Positions 45,539 to 55,114 of a stretch of 64,000 bases of DNA are shown piece by piece. The notes beneath the pieces were generated by a model that searched no databases, was not told the origin of the DNA, and saw only the letters and a list, made by a program, of their open reading frames with translations. Location of the stretch: positions 5,104,580-5,168,579 of the forward strand of contig NZ_HG322949.1 in NCBI RefSeq assembly GCF_000723165.1. The letters run 5' to 3'. Made by a program: the position numbers and the translations under genes. This stretch comes from Janthinobacterium agaricidamnosum NBRC 102515 = DSM 9628 (GTDB lineage Bacteria > Pseudomonadota > Gammaproteobacteria > Burkholderiales > Burkholderiaceae_D). Position 1 is the first letter of the stretch. The number at the start of each line of letters is the position of its first letter.

Positions 45539-48028
45539 TCACTGAAACTTGTTACTTACCGCTTCCGGCCTGGCGTTCTTCACATATTTATCCAGCCAGT
45601 TATTGGTTTCATACAACATCTGCATGATCGATTCGCGCGCCCGGTAAGCGTGGCTTTCATTCGGTAACATCACCAGCCGCGCGGTGCCGCCCAAGCCCTT
45701 GATGGCCTGGAACATGCGCTCGCTCTGGATCGGGAACGTACCGGGATTATTGTCTTGCTCGCCGTGGATCAGCAGCATCGCATCCTGGATCTTGTCGGCG
45801 TAATTGAATGGCGACATGGCCTGGTAGACGTCTTGCGCCTTCCAGAACGGCCGCTCTTCCGACTGGAAGCCGAATGGCGTCAAGGTGCGGTTATAGGCGC
45901 CGCTGCGCGCGATGCCGGCGCGGAACAGGCGCGTATGCGCCAGCAGGTTAGCGGTCATGAACGCGCCATACGAATGGCCGCCGATCGCGATGCGGTGGCG
46001 CTCGGCCACGCCGCGCCGCACCACTTCATCGACCGCCGCCTGCGCATCGGCCACCAGTTGCGGCAGATAGGTATCGTTCGGCTCCTCGCCGTCCTTGCCG
46101 CCGACAATCGGGAACGATGGATTGTCGAGCACCGCGTAGCCCATGGCCAGGAACGCCGACGGTCCCGAGTAGCCGACCGCGTTGAAGCGGTACGGCGAAC
46201 CGGTGGTCTGGCTGGCGGCGGCGGCCGACTTGAATTCATGCGGATAGGCCCAGATCAGCATCGGCAATGGGCCGTCGCGCCTGGCGTCATAGTTCGGCGG
46301 CAACAGCAAGGTCGCGGTCAGGCCGACGCCATCGGCGCGTTGATAACGGATCTGCTCTTTCTGCACATCCTTCAATTGCGGCAGCGGATGCGGGAAATGC
46401 GTCAGCGCGGTCAGTTGTTGCGCCGCATCCAGCTTCAGGTCGCGCACATAATAATTCGGCCGCTCGGCCGGCGATTCGCGGGTCGACAGCAAACGGCTGC
46501 CGTCGTCGCTCAATACCGCCACCACGTTTTCATAATACGGCGCGGCGCTCTGGAACAGCCGTTCCTTCTTTTTAGTAATCAGGCTGAGCCGGTCGATGAA
46601 GGGACGGTCGCCCTCGCTCGACGCGCCCGAACCGTCCAGCAAGATGGTGTCGCCGGGGCCGATCAGCAAACGCGGCAAGCCGGCGCTGTCCGGCTGCATC
46701 ACCGGCTTGCCCGGATCGTTGTAGCGGTCTTCCGACGAACCGGCGTACACCAGTTCGGCTTCCTTGCCCGGCTGGTCGGGGGCGATACGCCATTGTTTCA
46801 GCGCGCGGGTCTGGTACCAGTGTTCGACCAGCAAGGCCATGTCGCCGCGGCCCCAGGCGATGCCGGCATAACGCGAACCGAGTTGCGCCAGCACCTCCGG
46901 CCGGGCCGTGAACGGCGCCGGCTGGCTGTAGACGATGTCGCGAATGTCCGCCGCCCTGGCCGGATCGCCGCCATCTTGCGCTTCGACCCACACCAGCGTG
47001 GCCGGCGCATCGACGCGCCAGGACACTTCGCGCACGCCGGGCGGCACCGCATCGTTACCTGGCGGCAAGCCCTCTTCCAGCGCGCGCTTGAGCACCGTGT
47101 GCACCACCCGGCCTTGCAAGTCGCGCACCTCGATGCGCTTGCCGAAGCTCGACGCCGGCACGATATAGGAATACGGCCGCTCTATGCTTTGCGTCAGCAG
47201 ATATTGGCCGCCCGGCGCGATCGACACGCGCGAAAACTGGTCCGGCGCACCGATCGGGCGTGTCTTGCCGGCGAGATCGATCTGCGCCAGTTGCACCGTC
47301 ACATAATGTTCGAACAGCCTGGCGTCCGCTTCATTTTTCAACAGGTCGGGATAAGTGCGCAATTGCCGGATGGCGCCGCCCGGTTCGCTATCCTGCGTAC
47401 TTGGGCCGCCCGGAATGCCGTTCGAGCGCGGCGCCTCGCCCAGCTTGGCCGGTTTCAATTGCACGATCAAGCCTTTGCTGTCCGGCAGCCACGAAAAACC
47501 GCGGCCATACACCGCCGACAATGGCTGCGCGGCCAGCTTGCGCGCGACCTTCGTACGCACATCGAGCAGCCACAGTTCGACACCCGGATGTTGCGCGCCA
47601 GCCGCTTCGGCATACGCGATATGGCTGAAGGCCAGGTAATGCTGGTCCGGCGACCAGGCCAGGTCGGCGATGCGCAGCGCGGCCGGCAAGCCGCTGATCT
47701 TGATGTCCTGCTGGGTTGCAATGTCCAGCAAGCTCAAACCGGCGCCAAACGAAAAACGGCTGGCCGAATAGGTGCGCGGGTTGATGCGCAGACCGGCCAG
47801 CTTCAATTCCGGCTGCGCCACTTCGCTCATGCCCGGCAAGGCCGGCGTTTGCAACATCGCCGCCAGATTGCGTTTCGGGCTCAGGCTCAGCGCCGGCGCG
47901 CGCGGCGCATCGACGATGGCTTGCAATGGCGCCGGCGGCAATTGATAAGCGGCATTCTGGGCGCCGGCCGTCGAGGAAGCCGCCATCAAGCCTAGCGTCA
48001 CCGGCAGCAGGGGGGAACGTGCAGTCAT
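45539..48028 (-). CDS. S9-family (prolyl oligopeptidase-like) serine peptidase
   Basis: An 829-residue exported peptidase. The signal peptide (LLPVTLGLMAASSTAGAQ) is followed by a beta-propeller and a C-terminal alpha/beta hydrolase domain. The nucleophile is in GGHSYGAFM (about S685), the Asp in LIHGEQDNN (about 754) and the His in NESHAYRAR (about 791). It resembles the glutamyl endopeptidase/S9C group of exported peptidases. The start at 48028 has a longer frame upstream without a ribosome site. It stands alone. Confidence 0.9.
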   Translation of the reverse strand: MTARSPLLPVTLGLMAASSTAGAQNAAYQLPPAPLQAIVDAPRAPALSLSPKRNLAAMLQTPALPGMSEVAQPELKLAGLRINPRTYSASRFSFGAGLSLLDIATQQDIKISGLPAALRIADLAWSPDQHYLAFSHIAYAEAAGAQHPGVELWLLDVRTKVARKLAAQPLSAVYGRGFSWLPDSKGLIVQLKPAKLGEAPRSNGIPGGPSTQDSEPGGAIRQLRTYPDLLKNEADARLFEHYVTVQLAQIDLAGKTRPIGAPDQFSRVSIAPGGQYLLTQSIERPYSYIVPASSFGKRIEVRDLQGRVVHTVLKRALEEGLPPGNDAVPPGVREVSWRVDAPATLVWVEAQDGGDPARAADIRDIVYSQPAPFTARPEVLAQLGSRYAGIAWGRGDMALLVEHWYQTRALKQWRIAPDQPGKEAELVYAGSSEDRYNDPGKPVMQPDSAGLPRLLIGPGDTILLDGSGASSEGDRPFIDRLSLITKKKERLFQSAAPYYENVVAVLSDDGSRLLSTRESPAERPNYYVRDLKLDAAQQLTALTHFPHPLPQLKDVQKEQIRYQRADGVGLTATLLLPPNYDARRDGPLPMLIWAYPHEFKSAAAASQTTGSPYRFNAVGYSGPSAFLAMGYAVLDNPSFPIVGGKDGEEPNDTYLPQLVADAQAAVDEVVRRGVAERHRIAIGGHSYGAFMTANLLAHTRLFRAGIARSGAYNRTLTPFGFQSEERPFWKAQDVYQAMSPFNYADKIQDAMLLIHGEQDNNPGTFPIQSERMFQAIKGLGGTARLVMLPNESHAYRARESIMQMLYETNNWLDKYVKNARPEAVSNKFQ

Positions 48029-48221
48029 GAAAATCCGATCAGCAATGACAAGGAGGAAAGTCGGCACCATGCCGTGCGTGGCGGCATTTTGTGATCGTTT
48101 ATATTGCTTTCATGCCATAAAAATGTCAATAAGCAATACCGGGATCAGCTGCCGCGGCAACGGCAATCTGGCTTACAATCGTCGTTTTATTTGCGCCCGT
48201 CGCGGGCTGCCGGATGCCTTC

Positions 48222-48740
48222 ATGGAAACCACTACTCTTGCCCTGCTCGTCCTCGTCCCCTTGCTGGTCTGGCGGATTTATTCGCGTCTGAAACGTTTGA
48301 CGGCGCGCCAGCAATCGCACCTGTGGCGCCACTGGACGGCGGTGATCCTGTGCCCGCTGCTGCTGCTGGGATTGGCGTTCTCGACCAGGTTCGACGTGCT
48401 GCCGCTGTCTTGCCTGGCGGCCGGCGCACTGGCTGGCGGCTGGCTGGGTTTTTTCGGCATCAAGCTGACCCGTTTTGAAAACCATGGCAAGGCGCTGTTC
48501 TACACGCCGAACCGCTATCTGGGCATGTCGGTGGCGATGCTGTTCGCGGCGCGCATGATTTATCGCGGCATGGAGCTGTACATGAATAGCCGCGCGCTGA
48601 TACCGCAACCGAACGAACCGTTCGGCCAAAGCCCGCTGACCTTGCTGACGCTGGGCCTGGTGGCCGGTTATTACGCGGTCTACGGCTGGGGCCTGGTGCG
48701 CTGGCGCCAGCGCCAGAAAGCGCTGCCGGCAAGCGCCTGA
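48222..48740 (+). CDS. Membrane protein, CcdC-like
   Basis: A 172-residue integral membrane protein with four or five helices (LALLVLVPLLVWRIY, WTAVILCPLLLLGLAF, LSCLAAGALAGGWLGFFG, YLGMSVAMLFAARMIYRGM, LLTLGLVAGYYAVYGWGLV). The arrangement resembles the CcdC/DUF1453 group. The start ATG at 48222 gives the first helix at once. Function is unknown. Confidence 0.65.
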   Translation: METTTLALLVLVPLLVWRIYSRLKRLTARQQSHLWRHWTAVILCPLLLLGLAFSTRFDVLPLSCLAAGALAGGWLGFFGIKLTRFENHGKALFYTPNRYLGMSVAMLFAARMIYRGMELYMNSRALIPQPNEPFGQSPLTLLTLGLVAGYYAVYGWGLVRWRQRQKALPASA

Positions 48741-48965
48741 CGGTTTTCGTTTTCCCCCGCGCCGCCTTTGCGACGGCGCAGCGCCGCCATCATGCCCTCC
48801 TATTCCTGTTAGAAATTTCTGCACCCGAACGGCTGGCGATGACGGTGTAAAACACGACAGGCTGGCCATCATGCGTCGGCGACTGGTGATCAGCCGCGCT
48901 GCACTCCGGCAAGCTGGAAACCCATAACAACGCGGCGATTTTCCGCGCCAGCGAGGCGCGCAAAC

Positions 48966-51794
48966 TCAGGCCGCCTTGACCGCTTCGGTAATACGCCGCT
49001 GCAACACGAAAATCGGCTGCGCCCATTCCGTGTCCTTTTTCTTTTTGCTGGTGATCAAGGTCAGCTCGGAAGGGTCGTAGACATCGGTATTGTGGGTCAG
49101 CGGCGTCGTCATCAGGTATTGCGCCTCGGTATTCTTGAGGAATTCGCCGACCAGCTGGATGTTGCGGATATCCAGGTGGGCGAACGGTTCGTCGATGAAT
49201 ACGAAGCCGCCGGAACCGTCTTCCGATTTCAGCAAGCCGATCAGCAATACCAGCGACTTCATCACTTGCTGGCCGCCCGACGCTTCGCCGTCGTTCATGC
49301 CGATCGGCCCCTTGCCGTCGAACTTGAAGCGCACGTGCAAACCCGCCTGCGACAATTGGGTATCGTCGTTTTCCAGCCGCACCGGATCGGCGTGCACTTC
49401 GATGCCGGCCAGTTCGCCCAGTTCCTTGATGTTCTTGCTGTAGGTCTTGACGGTGTAGCGCAGCCGCTCGATGTAGGCGCCGCGGGCGTTGGCGGTCGCT
49501 TCGATCGCGCGGTTGTTCTGGTAGCGGCGCTCGTCGGTTTCCGACTGGCGGCCATGCAATTGCTCGGACAGGCGCTGATGCTGGTCGATCACCGTCGCGT
49601 CCAGTTCCCAGTCGTCGCGCGCCAGGCTCACTTGCAGGCTGGCGACGCGCAAATCGACCTGGTGCGCATTCTGGTGTTCGGCCACCAGCGCGGCGCGGCG
49701 CTTCGGCCGGCGCCAGCTTTTCGGCAAATGGCGCCAGTTATGACGCAGGGCCAGCAAGGCCCGCGCATGGTCGCCGCGCTGCTCGATCTGGCGCTTGTAG
49801 TTCAGGCGCAATCCGGCTTCGGCTTCCGACAAGGCGAAGCGCGCGTTTTGCCATACCGTATCGGCGCGGGTGCGCACCACGGTGGCGTTCTTGACCAAGC
49901 CCTGCAATTCGCCGAGGCGGCTGCCCACTTCCAGGCGCTCCGCTTTCAACGGGCCCGAATTGCGCAGCGCTTCATCGAATTCCGCCTGCCGTGCCGCCAA
50001 TTCCTTGGCCGCGTCGACCCCGGCCAGACGCGCTTTCAGCGCACCGGTTTCCGACGCCAGCTTGCTGATGGCCAGCGTCAGCGTATCTTCCTGCGCTTCC
50101 AGCGCCGGCAGCGATTTTTGCAGCGCGTCCAGGCGCTGGGTGCGGCCGGCCGAGCCGAAGCGGTAACGCGACGCTTCGACGAACAGCGAGCGGCCGCCGC
50201 GCCGTTCGCGGTGATAGGCGTCCGGCGTGATCCACTCTTCGGCATTGCCCAGCTTGAAACCGGCTTCGACCGAATCGACCCGTGCAATGCGCGACAATTG
50301 ATCGACCAGCCAAGCCGGCACCGGCGCCGAAAAACGCACCACCGCCAACAGGCTGTCGTCCTTCGGCGTCGGCGCCGTGACCAGCTCCGGCACGATGAAG
50401 TGGCGATAGCGCTCCTTCTCGGCCAGCCGGTAGGCGGCGGCCGCGTCGCGCGCTTTTTCCAGCAGCACCACCGACGCGTAGCCGCCCAGCACGCCCTCGA
50501 CGGCGCCCTGCCAGCGGCTGTCCGTCACTTCGACGATATCGGACAACATCGCGTGGCCGATGCCCTCGTCGCGCAATGCGCGGCGCATGCCGCGCACATT
50601 GTCCGGCTCCGGCATCGCGGTCTTGCCTTGCAGCGCCGCGATGGTCGCGTGTTCGCCGGCGATGCGCGCCGCCAGCGTATCGCGCGCCTGGCGCTGGCGC
50701 AGCAATTCCGCTTCCTTCTGTTCCAGCTGCAGCGCCACTTCGGCGATGTCGCTGCCGGAATCGGCCGCCAGTTTCAGCAGGCGTTCCTTTTGTTCCAGCA
50801 GGCTGTCGAGCGGTTTCAGCTTGCCGTTGACCAGCGACAGCCGGCTTTGCAAGCCGATCGATTCCTGCTCCAGCAGGGTTTCCTGCATTTGCGCGTCCGA
50901 CAGGGCCTTGGCCTGCACCGCCAGCGCATGGCGCTTGTCGCTCAATTGCTGGTCGGCTTGCGCCATCGGCTTGCGCGCTTCGCGCAGCTGGCGGCTGGCT
51001 TGCCCGGCTTTTTCACGCGCTTCGTGGTACTGCAGGCTCGGCAGCACTTCTTCCAGCAAGTTGCGGCGTTCCTTGTGCAAGCCTTCCCACTGGTGATAAT
51101 TGGCGACCCGCAGGCGCAAGCCTTCCAGGTTGGTCCTGGACGCTTCCAGCTCGGTTTCAAAACGCTTCAATTCGACTTCGGTGTCGCGCTGGTGGCGCTT
51201 CGCTTCGTCGTAGGCGTCCAGCACTTCCTTGTCGCCGAAGACCTGGAACACCAGGTCCAGCAACTGGCGCGGCGCATATTCGCACAGCTTGTCGGTTTCG
51301 CCCTGCTCCAGCGCCAGCACCTTGGCCATCGCCGGCGACAGGCCGGCGTTGGCCAGCCGCTTGCGGTAGTTTTCGACGCCCAGCCAGTCGTTGGCGTCGC
51401 TGATATCCTCGATCTGGATATTGCCCGGACGCATCAGATACTGGCGCTTCCAGTCGCCGCCGTTTTTCTGGATCTGGCAAAACAGCGTCACTTCATCGTC
51501 GCTGAAAAAGCCGGAACTGCGGAATGGCCGGTTCGACAATTGCTTGCCGACGGCCTGGTTGTCGACCACCGCGCGCAGCCATGCGGTTTGCTGGCCCGAG
51601 TGGCGCGCATAGTGCTTATAGGTGCGGCCCATCGAGCAATCGAGGCCGAACAGCGTGCGCAGCGCATCGAGCAAGGTGGTCTTGCCGGAACCGTTCTGGC
51701 CGGCGATGGTGATGATCTTGGCATCCAGCGGGATGTTCTTGATGCGCTGCCAGTAATCCCAGTGGACCAGCTCTAGCGATTTGATATGAAACAT
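48966..51794 (-). CDS. mksB: SMC-like ATPase of a MukBEF/MksBEF/JetABC-type complex
   Basis: A 942-residue SMC-type protein. Walker A is GQNGSGKT (32-39). Long coiled coils surround a compact hinge-like middle (about 405-560; DSRWQGAVEGVLGGYASVVL), and a C-terminal head carries an SMC signature (EASGGQQVMKSLVLLIGLL) and Walker B (VFIDEPFAHLD). It is shorter than MukB and similar in plan to MksB/JetC. The complex compacts DNA by loop extrusion; Wadjet versions restrict plasmids. It follows kleisin-like and MksE-like genes (gap to the latter 8 bases). No JetD-type TOPRIM gene is adjacent on either side. Confidence 0.85.
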   Translation of the reverse strand: MFHIKSLELVHWDYWQRIKNIPLDAKIITIAGQNGSGKTTLLDALRTLFGLDCSMGRTYKHYARHSGQQTAWLRAVVDNQAVGKQLSNRPFRSSGFFSDDEVTLFCQIQKNGGDWKRQYLMRPGNIQIEDISDANDWLGVENYRKRLANAGLSPAMAKVLALEQGETDKLCEYAPRQLLDLVFQVFGDKEVLDAYDEAKRHQRDTEVELKRFETELEASRTNLEGLRLRVANYHQWEGLHKERRNLLEEVLPSLQYHEAREKAGQASRQLREARKPMAQADQQLSDKRHALAVQAKALSDAQMQETLLEQESIGLQSRLSLVNGKLKPLDSLLEQKERLLKLAADSGSDIAEVALQLEQKEAELLRQRQARDTLAARIAGEHATIAALQGKTAMPEPDNVRGMRRALRDEGIGHAMLSDIVEVTDSRWQGAVEGVLGGYASVVLLEKARDAAAAYRLAEKERYRHFIVPELVTAPTPKDDSLLAVVRFSAPVPAWLVDQLSRIARVDSVEAGFKLGNAEEWITPDAYHRERRGGRSLFVEASRYRFGSAGRTQRLDALQKSLPALEAQEDTLTLAISKLASETGALKARLAGVDAAKELAARQAEFDEALRNSGPLKAERLEVGSRLGELQGLVKNATVVRTRADTVWQNARFALSEAEAGLRLNYKRQIEQRGDHARALLALRHNWRHLPKSWRRPKRRAALVAEHQNAHQVDLRVASLQVSLARDDWELDATVIDQHQRLSEQLHGRQSETDERRYQNNRAIEATANARGAYIERLRYTVKTYSKNIKELGELAGIEVHADPVRLENDDTQLSQAGLHVRFKFDGKGPIGMNDGEASGGQQVMKSLVLLIGLLKSEDGSGGFVFIDEPFAHLDIRNIQLVGEFLKNTEAQYLMTTPLTHNTDVYDPSELTLITSKKKKDTEWAQPIFVLQRRITEAVKAA

Positions 51795-51802
51795 GGCGGC
51801 TC

Positions 51803-52537
51803 TCAGTCAGGGGTGTCGGAGGTAGGCTCGGCGGCATCGGCCGGCGCCGTTTCGACCGGTTCGGCCGCGGCGTCGACGGCGGGCGCGGCCGATGGCACCG
51901 CCACCAGCTGCGCCGGGGCGCGCTTGAACACGTCGGCCAGCGCGCCGTTGATGATGCGCTCCTTGAGCACGTCGGTATCCATCATCAGGTCCAGCAGCGG
52001 GCCTTCGACGATGATGTCGCCGCGCCGCTCGATGAAGCCGAGCTTGGCCAGCGTGCCGAGGTTCATGTCCATCCGGGTTTTCTTGCCCAGCTTGTCGCCG
52101 AAGTCGGCCAGCAGCGCCTTGTAGGCGATGCCGATCGAGGTGTCTTCGGCGCGCGGCAGCGGTTTTTCGGTGCCGAACATATCGTTCTGGTCGTCTTCCG
52201 CGTGCTGGTGGGTTTCCTGCCGTTCGCGCTTGGGCAGGATGATTTGCGCCCACAGCACCACCAGCAAGGCCACGCCATCGCGCGCCAGGCCGAAATTATT
52301 GTTTTGCCAGACGTCGCGCGCGCCGAAGATCTTCGGCTCGATGGTGCGCGTCAGCGCCAGCGTCACATGGTCGGCGTAGACGTTGTCGAGCAACTTCAGG
52401 CCGCAGGCCAGCAGGCGCGCATCGACTTCGGCGCGGAACAGTTCGTCGGACAGCACGCGCTTGACCAGCTTGTCGTCGCGGCGCAGGGTTTGATGCGTCA
52501 ACAGGCGCGCAATCAGGATTTGGGAATCGTCATTCAT
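51803..52537 (-). CDS. mksE: MksE/JetB-like condensin accessory subunit
   Basis: A 244-residue protein in which a compact winged-helix part (residues 1-205; SQILIARLLTHQTLRRDDKLVKRV, SDELFRAEVDARLLACGLKL) is followed by a Pro/Ala-rich acidic tail. Its size and place between the kleisin-like and SMC genes match MksE/JetB, the KITE subunit that binds the kleisin. It overlaps the upstream gene by eight bases (52530-52537), indicating coupling. The identification relies mainly on position and winged-helix character. Confidence 0.7.
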   Translation of the reverse strand: MNDDSQILIARLLTHQTLRRDDKLVKRVLSDELFRAEVDARLLACGLKLLDNVYADHVTLALTRTIEPKIFGARDVWQNNNFGLARDGVALLVVLWAQIILPKRERQETHQHAEDDQNDMFGTEKPLPRAEDTSIGIAYKALLADFGDKLGKKTRMDMNLGTLAKLGFIERRGDIIVEGPLLDLMMDTDVLKERIINGALADVFKRAPAQLVAVPSAAPAVDAAAEPVETAPADAAEPTSDTPD

Positions 52538-53912
52538 CGGCCGGGCCGCTATCTAAATCAAGTGAAACAGTCAGTGAAAGCGAGGCGATCGACATGGCCG
52601 CCACATGCGGGTCGGCCAGGTGGACCAGCTCGTCGGTCGGCGTAAAGGTGATCGGCAGGCGCGCCAGTTCGGCGGTCGCGCCTTGCAGGCTCGCTTCCGA
52701 CACGTCGCCCAGCAGCGGCAGCATCGACGCGCGATAGGAAGCGATGGCAAAACTGGCCGGCAGCAGCGAATCCTGGATCGCCACCGACTTCGGCGCTTCT
52801 TCGCCTATGCTCGGGAAATTGCCGAGGCTGGCGAAATTCGACAGCCGCGTCAGCCACTCGTCCAGCTCCAGCTGCACCGCAGGGCCTTCGCTGATGGTGG
52901 TCGGCGCATCCTGGCCGCTCGGCAGCCCGGTCTGCGCGACGCCGGCAGTGCGCTCCGCCAGCAGCTCGGTTTCGGCCACGTCGATCATTTCGGCCGGGGT
53001 CGAGAACAGCGGCACCACCGGCTGGTCGATCGCGCCCTCGGCCAGTTGCGCCAGGTCGTCGTGCTGCAGCAGCCAGCGCTTGATGTCGGTGGTCGACAAG
53101 CCGGACTGGCCCAGGTGCACGCGCTGGCGCTCGATCTGGTTCAGCGCGCGCGAAAACATGCCTTGCATGTTCAATAATTTACTTTGCGCGCGGCCGATCG
53201 CCTGCGCCGCCTTGTGGGTGGCGCCGTCGGCGTTTTCATCGGAAGTGATGGCGCGCAGGATGTCCGAGCCCTTTTCGACCCAGTCGCAGGCCATATTCCA
53301 TTTCGCCTGCGCGCTGCGCAAACGGAATTCGGAACCGGAGGCGATCGCATCGGCGAATTCCTCGGTCAGGTCGACCAGCCGGCCCAGCAAATGCTGCAAT
53401 TGCTCGACCGATACGCCGCCGACCGCCTGCGCACCGGCCACCTGCGACAGCAAAAAGCCCATTTCGGCTTCGTCCTCGGTCTGGCCCAGGCCCAGCAAGC
53501 CATCCAGCGCCGACAAGACATTGCGCGCCATCGGCGTGACGCGGTACACCGCCTGCTGCGCATCCCAGGCCAGCAACTGGTTGCTGCGCAGGCGCAGCAG
53601 CACGGTTTCCAGGCTTTCCGGCAGCAGGTAGGCCAGTTTCTGGTTGATGTCGGCGCGCGTGAATACCGACGACGCCGTATCGGCCGCCAGTTCGCGCAGC
53701 ACCAGCAGGCGCACCAGCACGCCGTCGAAACCGCCGTGGAACAGCGCGGTGAATACCTGCAGCAGCGGCTGCGCCCGTTTTAAGTGATAGACCTGCTCGA
53801 TCTCATCGGCCGACACATGCGGATGAAAATGGGCTTGCAGCGAATCCTGGTGCTCTTGCTCGGTTTGAGGTATCTCGGCGGCCGCAGCCGCGCTTGCCAT
53901 TATGTCTATCAT
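52530..53912 (-). CDS. mksF: Kleisin-like subunit (MksF/JetA-like)
   Basis: A 460-residue protein, first gene of the SMC operon. An N-terminal winged-helix region (about 50-130; DINQKLAYLLPESLETVLLR, MARNVLSALDGLLGL) precedes a helical middle that would wrap the SMC neck. The C-terminal winged-helix region should bind the SMC head. It plays the bridging role in MksBEF and Wadjet. The start M at 53912 has a purine-rich GGAACAG six bases upstream; a second ATG lies four codons in. Sequence similarity to characterised kleisins cannot be judged by eye. Confidence 0.7.
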   Translation of the reverse strand: MIDIMASAAAAAEIPQTEQEHQDSLQAHFHPHVSADEIEQVYHLKRAQPLLQVFTALFHGGFDGVLVRLLVLRELAADTASSVFTRADINQKLAYLLPESLETVLLRLRSNQLLAWDAQQAVYRVTPMARNVLSALDGLLGLGQTEDEAEMGFLLSQVAGAQAVGGVSVEQLQHLLGRLVDLTEEFADAIASGSEFRLRSAQAKWNMACDWVEKGSDILRAITSDENADGATHKAAQAIGRAQSKLLNMQGMFSRALNQIERQRVHLGQSGLSTTDIKRWLLQHDDLAQLAEGAIDQPVVPLFSTPAEMIDVAETELLAERTAGVAQTGLPSGQDAPTTISEGPAVQLELDEWLTRLSNFASLGNFPSIGEEAPKSVAIQDSLLPASFAIASYRASMLPLLGDVSEASLQGATAELARLPITFTPTDELVHLADPHVAAMSIASLSLTVSLDLDSGPADE

Positions 53913-54339
53913 TCTGTTCCGGATCGGTGGTCAACCAGCTGCGCAAAGCGCTTGCCGCGCTCCGCTGCAACCGGTACGCGGGGGGCGTCAGTATATCAGT
54001 TCCAAGTAGCAGTTCTAACATGCCATGGCGGACGGACGGGGCGACGGCCGGATATGGCGGCCAGAATTGTTGGCTGACGCCGTGCCGGCTAAGAGCCTAT
54101 CCCAGTAGACGAATACGTCCCCTGCTGGCGCCCCTCAGCAGCGGGGACTGCGTTGATCGTCGTCGCGTGGCCCGCCACGCTTCCTCCTCACGCCTGGTCC
54201 GCGCTCCCGATGCGCGGCCAGCAGAAGACGCTCACTACTGGGATAGGCTCTAAGCCACGCTACCGGATACAGCCGGCGCAGGTCGGATCGGCACAGCGTC
54301 ATCCGGTATTATTATGCCGACCACAAAGAGTGCAAGCAC
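53913..54339. other. Intergenic region containing MITE copy 2
   Basis: The right part of this gap is the second copy of element B (54093-54250). The left part (53913-54090) should hold the promoter of the SMC operon, which reads to the left. No gene is seen. Confidence 0.5.
54093..54250 (-). mobile_element. MITE-like element B, copy 2 (inverted)
   Basis: A 158-bp copy of the element at 11710-11869 in the opposite orientation, with the same 16-bp inverted ends and TAA on both flanks (54090-54092, 54251-54253), which is TTA when read in the orientation of the element. Internal hairpin arms differ from copy 1 but still pair: CTGCTGG at 54122-54128 with CCAGCAG at 54218-54224. Confidence 0.8.
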
Positions 54340-55113
54340 TTACTTCTTGGTGATCTTGTCCAGCGTCTGTTCGACATAATCGCCATCGTCGTCGGCAAAC
54401 TTGACCTTCACCGGGTACCAGTCGAGCGACGGCGCCAGCCACAGATCCACTGCCTGGCCCTTGGCGTCCGGCGGCGGCGTCTTGACCAGGTGCAGCGCGC
54501 TCACGTCGCCCTGGCCGGTGCTGACGGTTTCCTGATTGACGACCTTGAAGATCCACGGATCGGCATCGCGCCGGCCCGCCACGAACAAGGCCCATTGCGA
54601 ACCCGGCACGAATTTCTCCGGCGCGCCGCGCGCGATCGCCAGCAATTGCCAGGCCGCCGTGCTGCGGTCTTGCTCGCCGCCCTTGATCGGATAGCTTTCA
54701 TCGGAATCGCCGAACACAATGGTTTTCGTGTCGCGCTTGAAGGTGGTGGTGCTGGGATCCTTGCGGAAGCGTTTTTCGACAAATTGTCCCGGCGCGATGC
54801 CGTAGTCGTCGATCGTGCCTTCGCTGTTGTGCTCCAAAATCTTGCCGAACAGCGGCACCTTGGTGTCGGTATGCAGCGCGTACTTGCCATCGCCGGTCTG
54901 CCATACGGTGACGGCTTCGCCATTCAGGCTGATGCCGCGCTGGCGCGCCTGGATCTTGTAGCTCAGGTCGGCCGATGGCGGCAGCTTGTAAGGCCGCTTG
55001 ATGCTCGGATGATCGACCGGCGCAACCTTGTCCTTGTCGGCGGCGAACACCGGCGCCAGCGTGGCCAGCAGCAAGCCGCCGGCGAGGGTGTGTTTCAGCA
55101 TATTGTTCAGCAT
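54340..55113 (-). CDS. DUF3108 periplasmic protein
   Basis: A 257-residue protein with a signal peptide (LAGGLLLATLAPVFAA). The body shows the DUF3108 beta-rich pattern (LSYKIQARQRGISLNGEAVT, TIDDYGIAPGQFVEKRFR, LDWYPVKVKFADDDGDYVEQ). The family is a periplasmic barrel-like domain of unknown role, often next to a TonB-like or second DUF3108 gene, as here. It follows the preceding (higher-coordinate) DUF3108 gene by one base and is probably in the same operon. Confidence 0.85.
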   Translation of the reverse strand: MLNNMLKHTLAGGLLLATLAPVFAADKDKVAPVDHPSIKRPYKLPPSADLSYKIQARQRGISLNGEAVTVWQTGDGKYALHTDTKVPLFGKILEHNSEGTIDDYGIAPGQFVEKRFRKDPSTTTFKRDTKTIVFGDSDESYPIKGGEQDRSTAAWQLLAIARGAPEKFVPGSQWALFVAGRRDADPWIFKVVNQETVSTGQGDVSALHLVKTPPPDAKGQAVDLWLAPSLDWYPVKVKFADDDGDYVEQTLDKITKK

Positions 55114-55114
55114 A

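Noticed and set aside
48222..48965. Possible jetD beyond the SMC gene
   Set aside because: The gene here is an opposite-strand membrane protein with no TOPRIM motif.
48790..49026. Minus-strand 78-codon frame upstream in sequence of the SMC gene end
   Set aside because: It overlaps the end of the SMC gene in another frame, has no ribosome site and no recognised domain.
49092..51776. 894-codon open frame opposite the SMC gene
   Set aside because: The plus-strand frame has repetitive Arg/Gln/His/Val-rich composition and no motif, while the minus strand has Walker A, signature and Walker B motifs.
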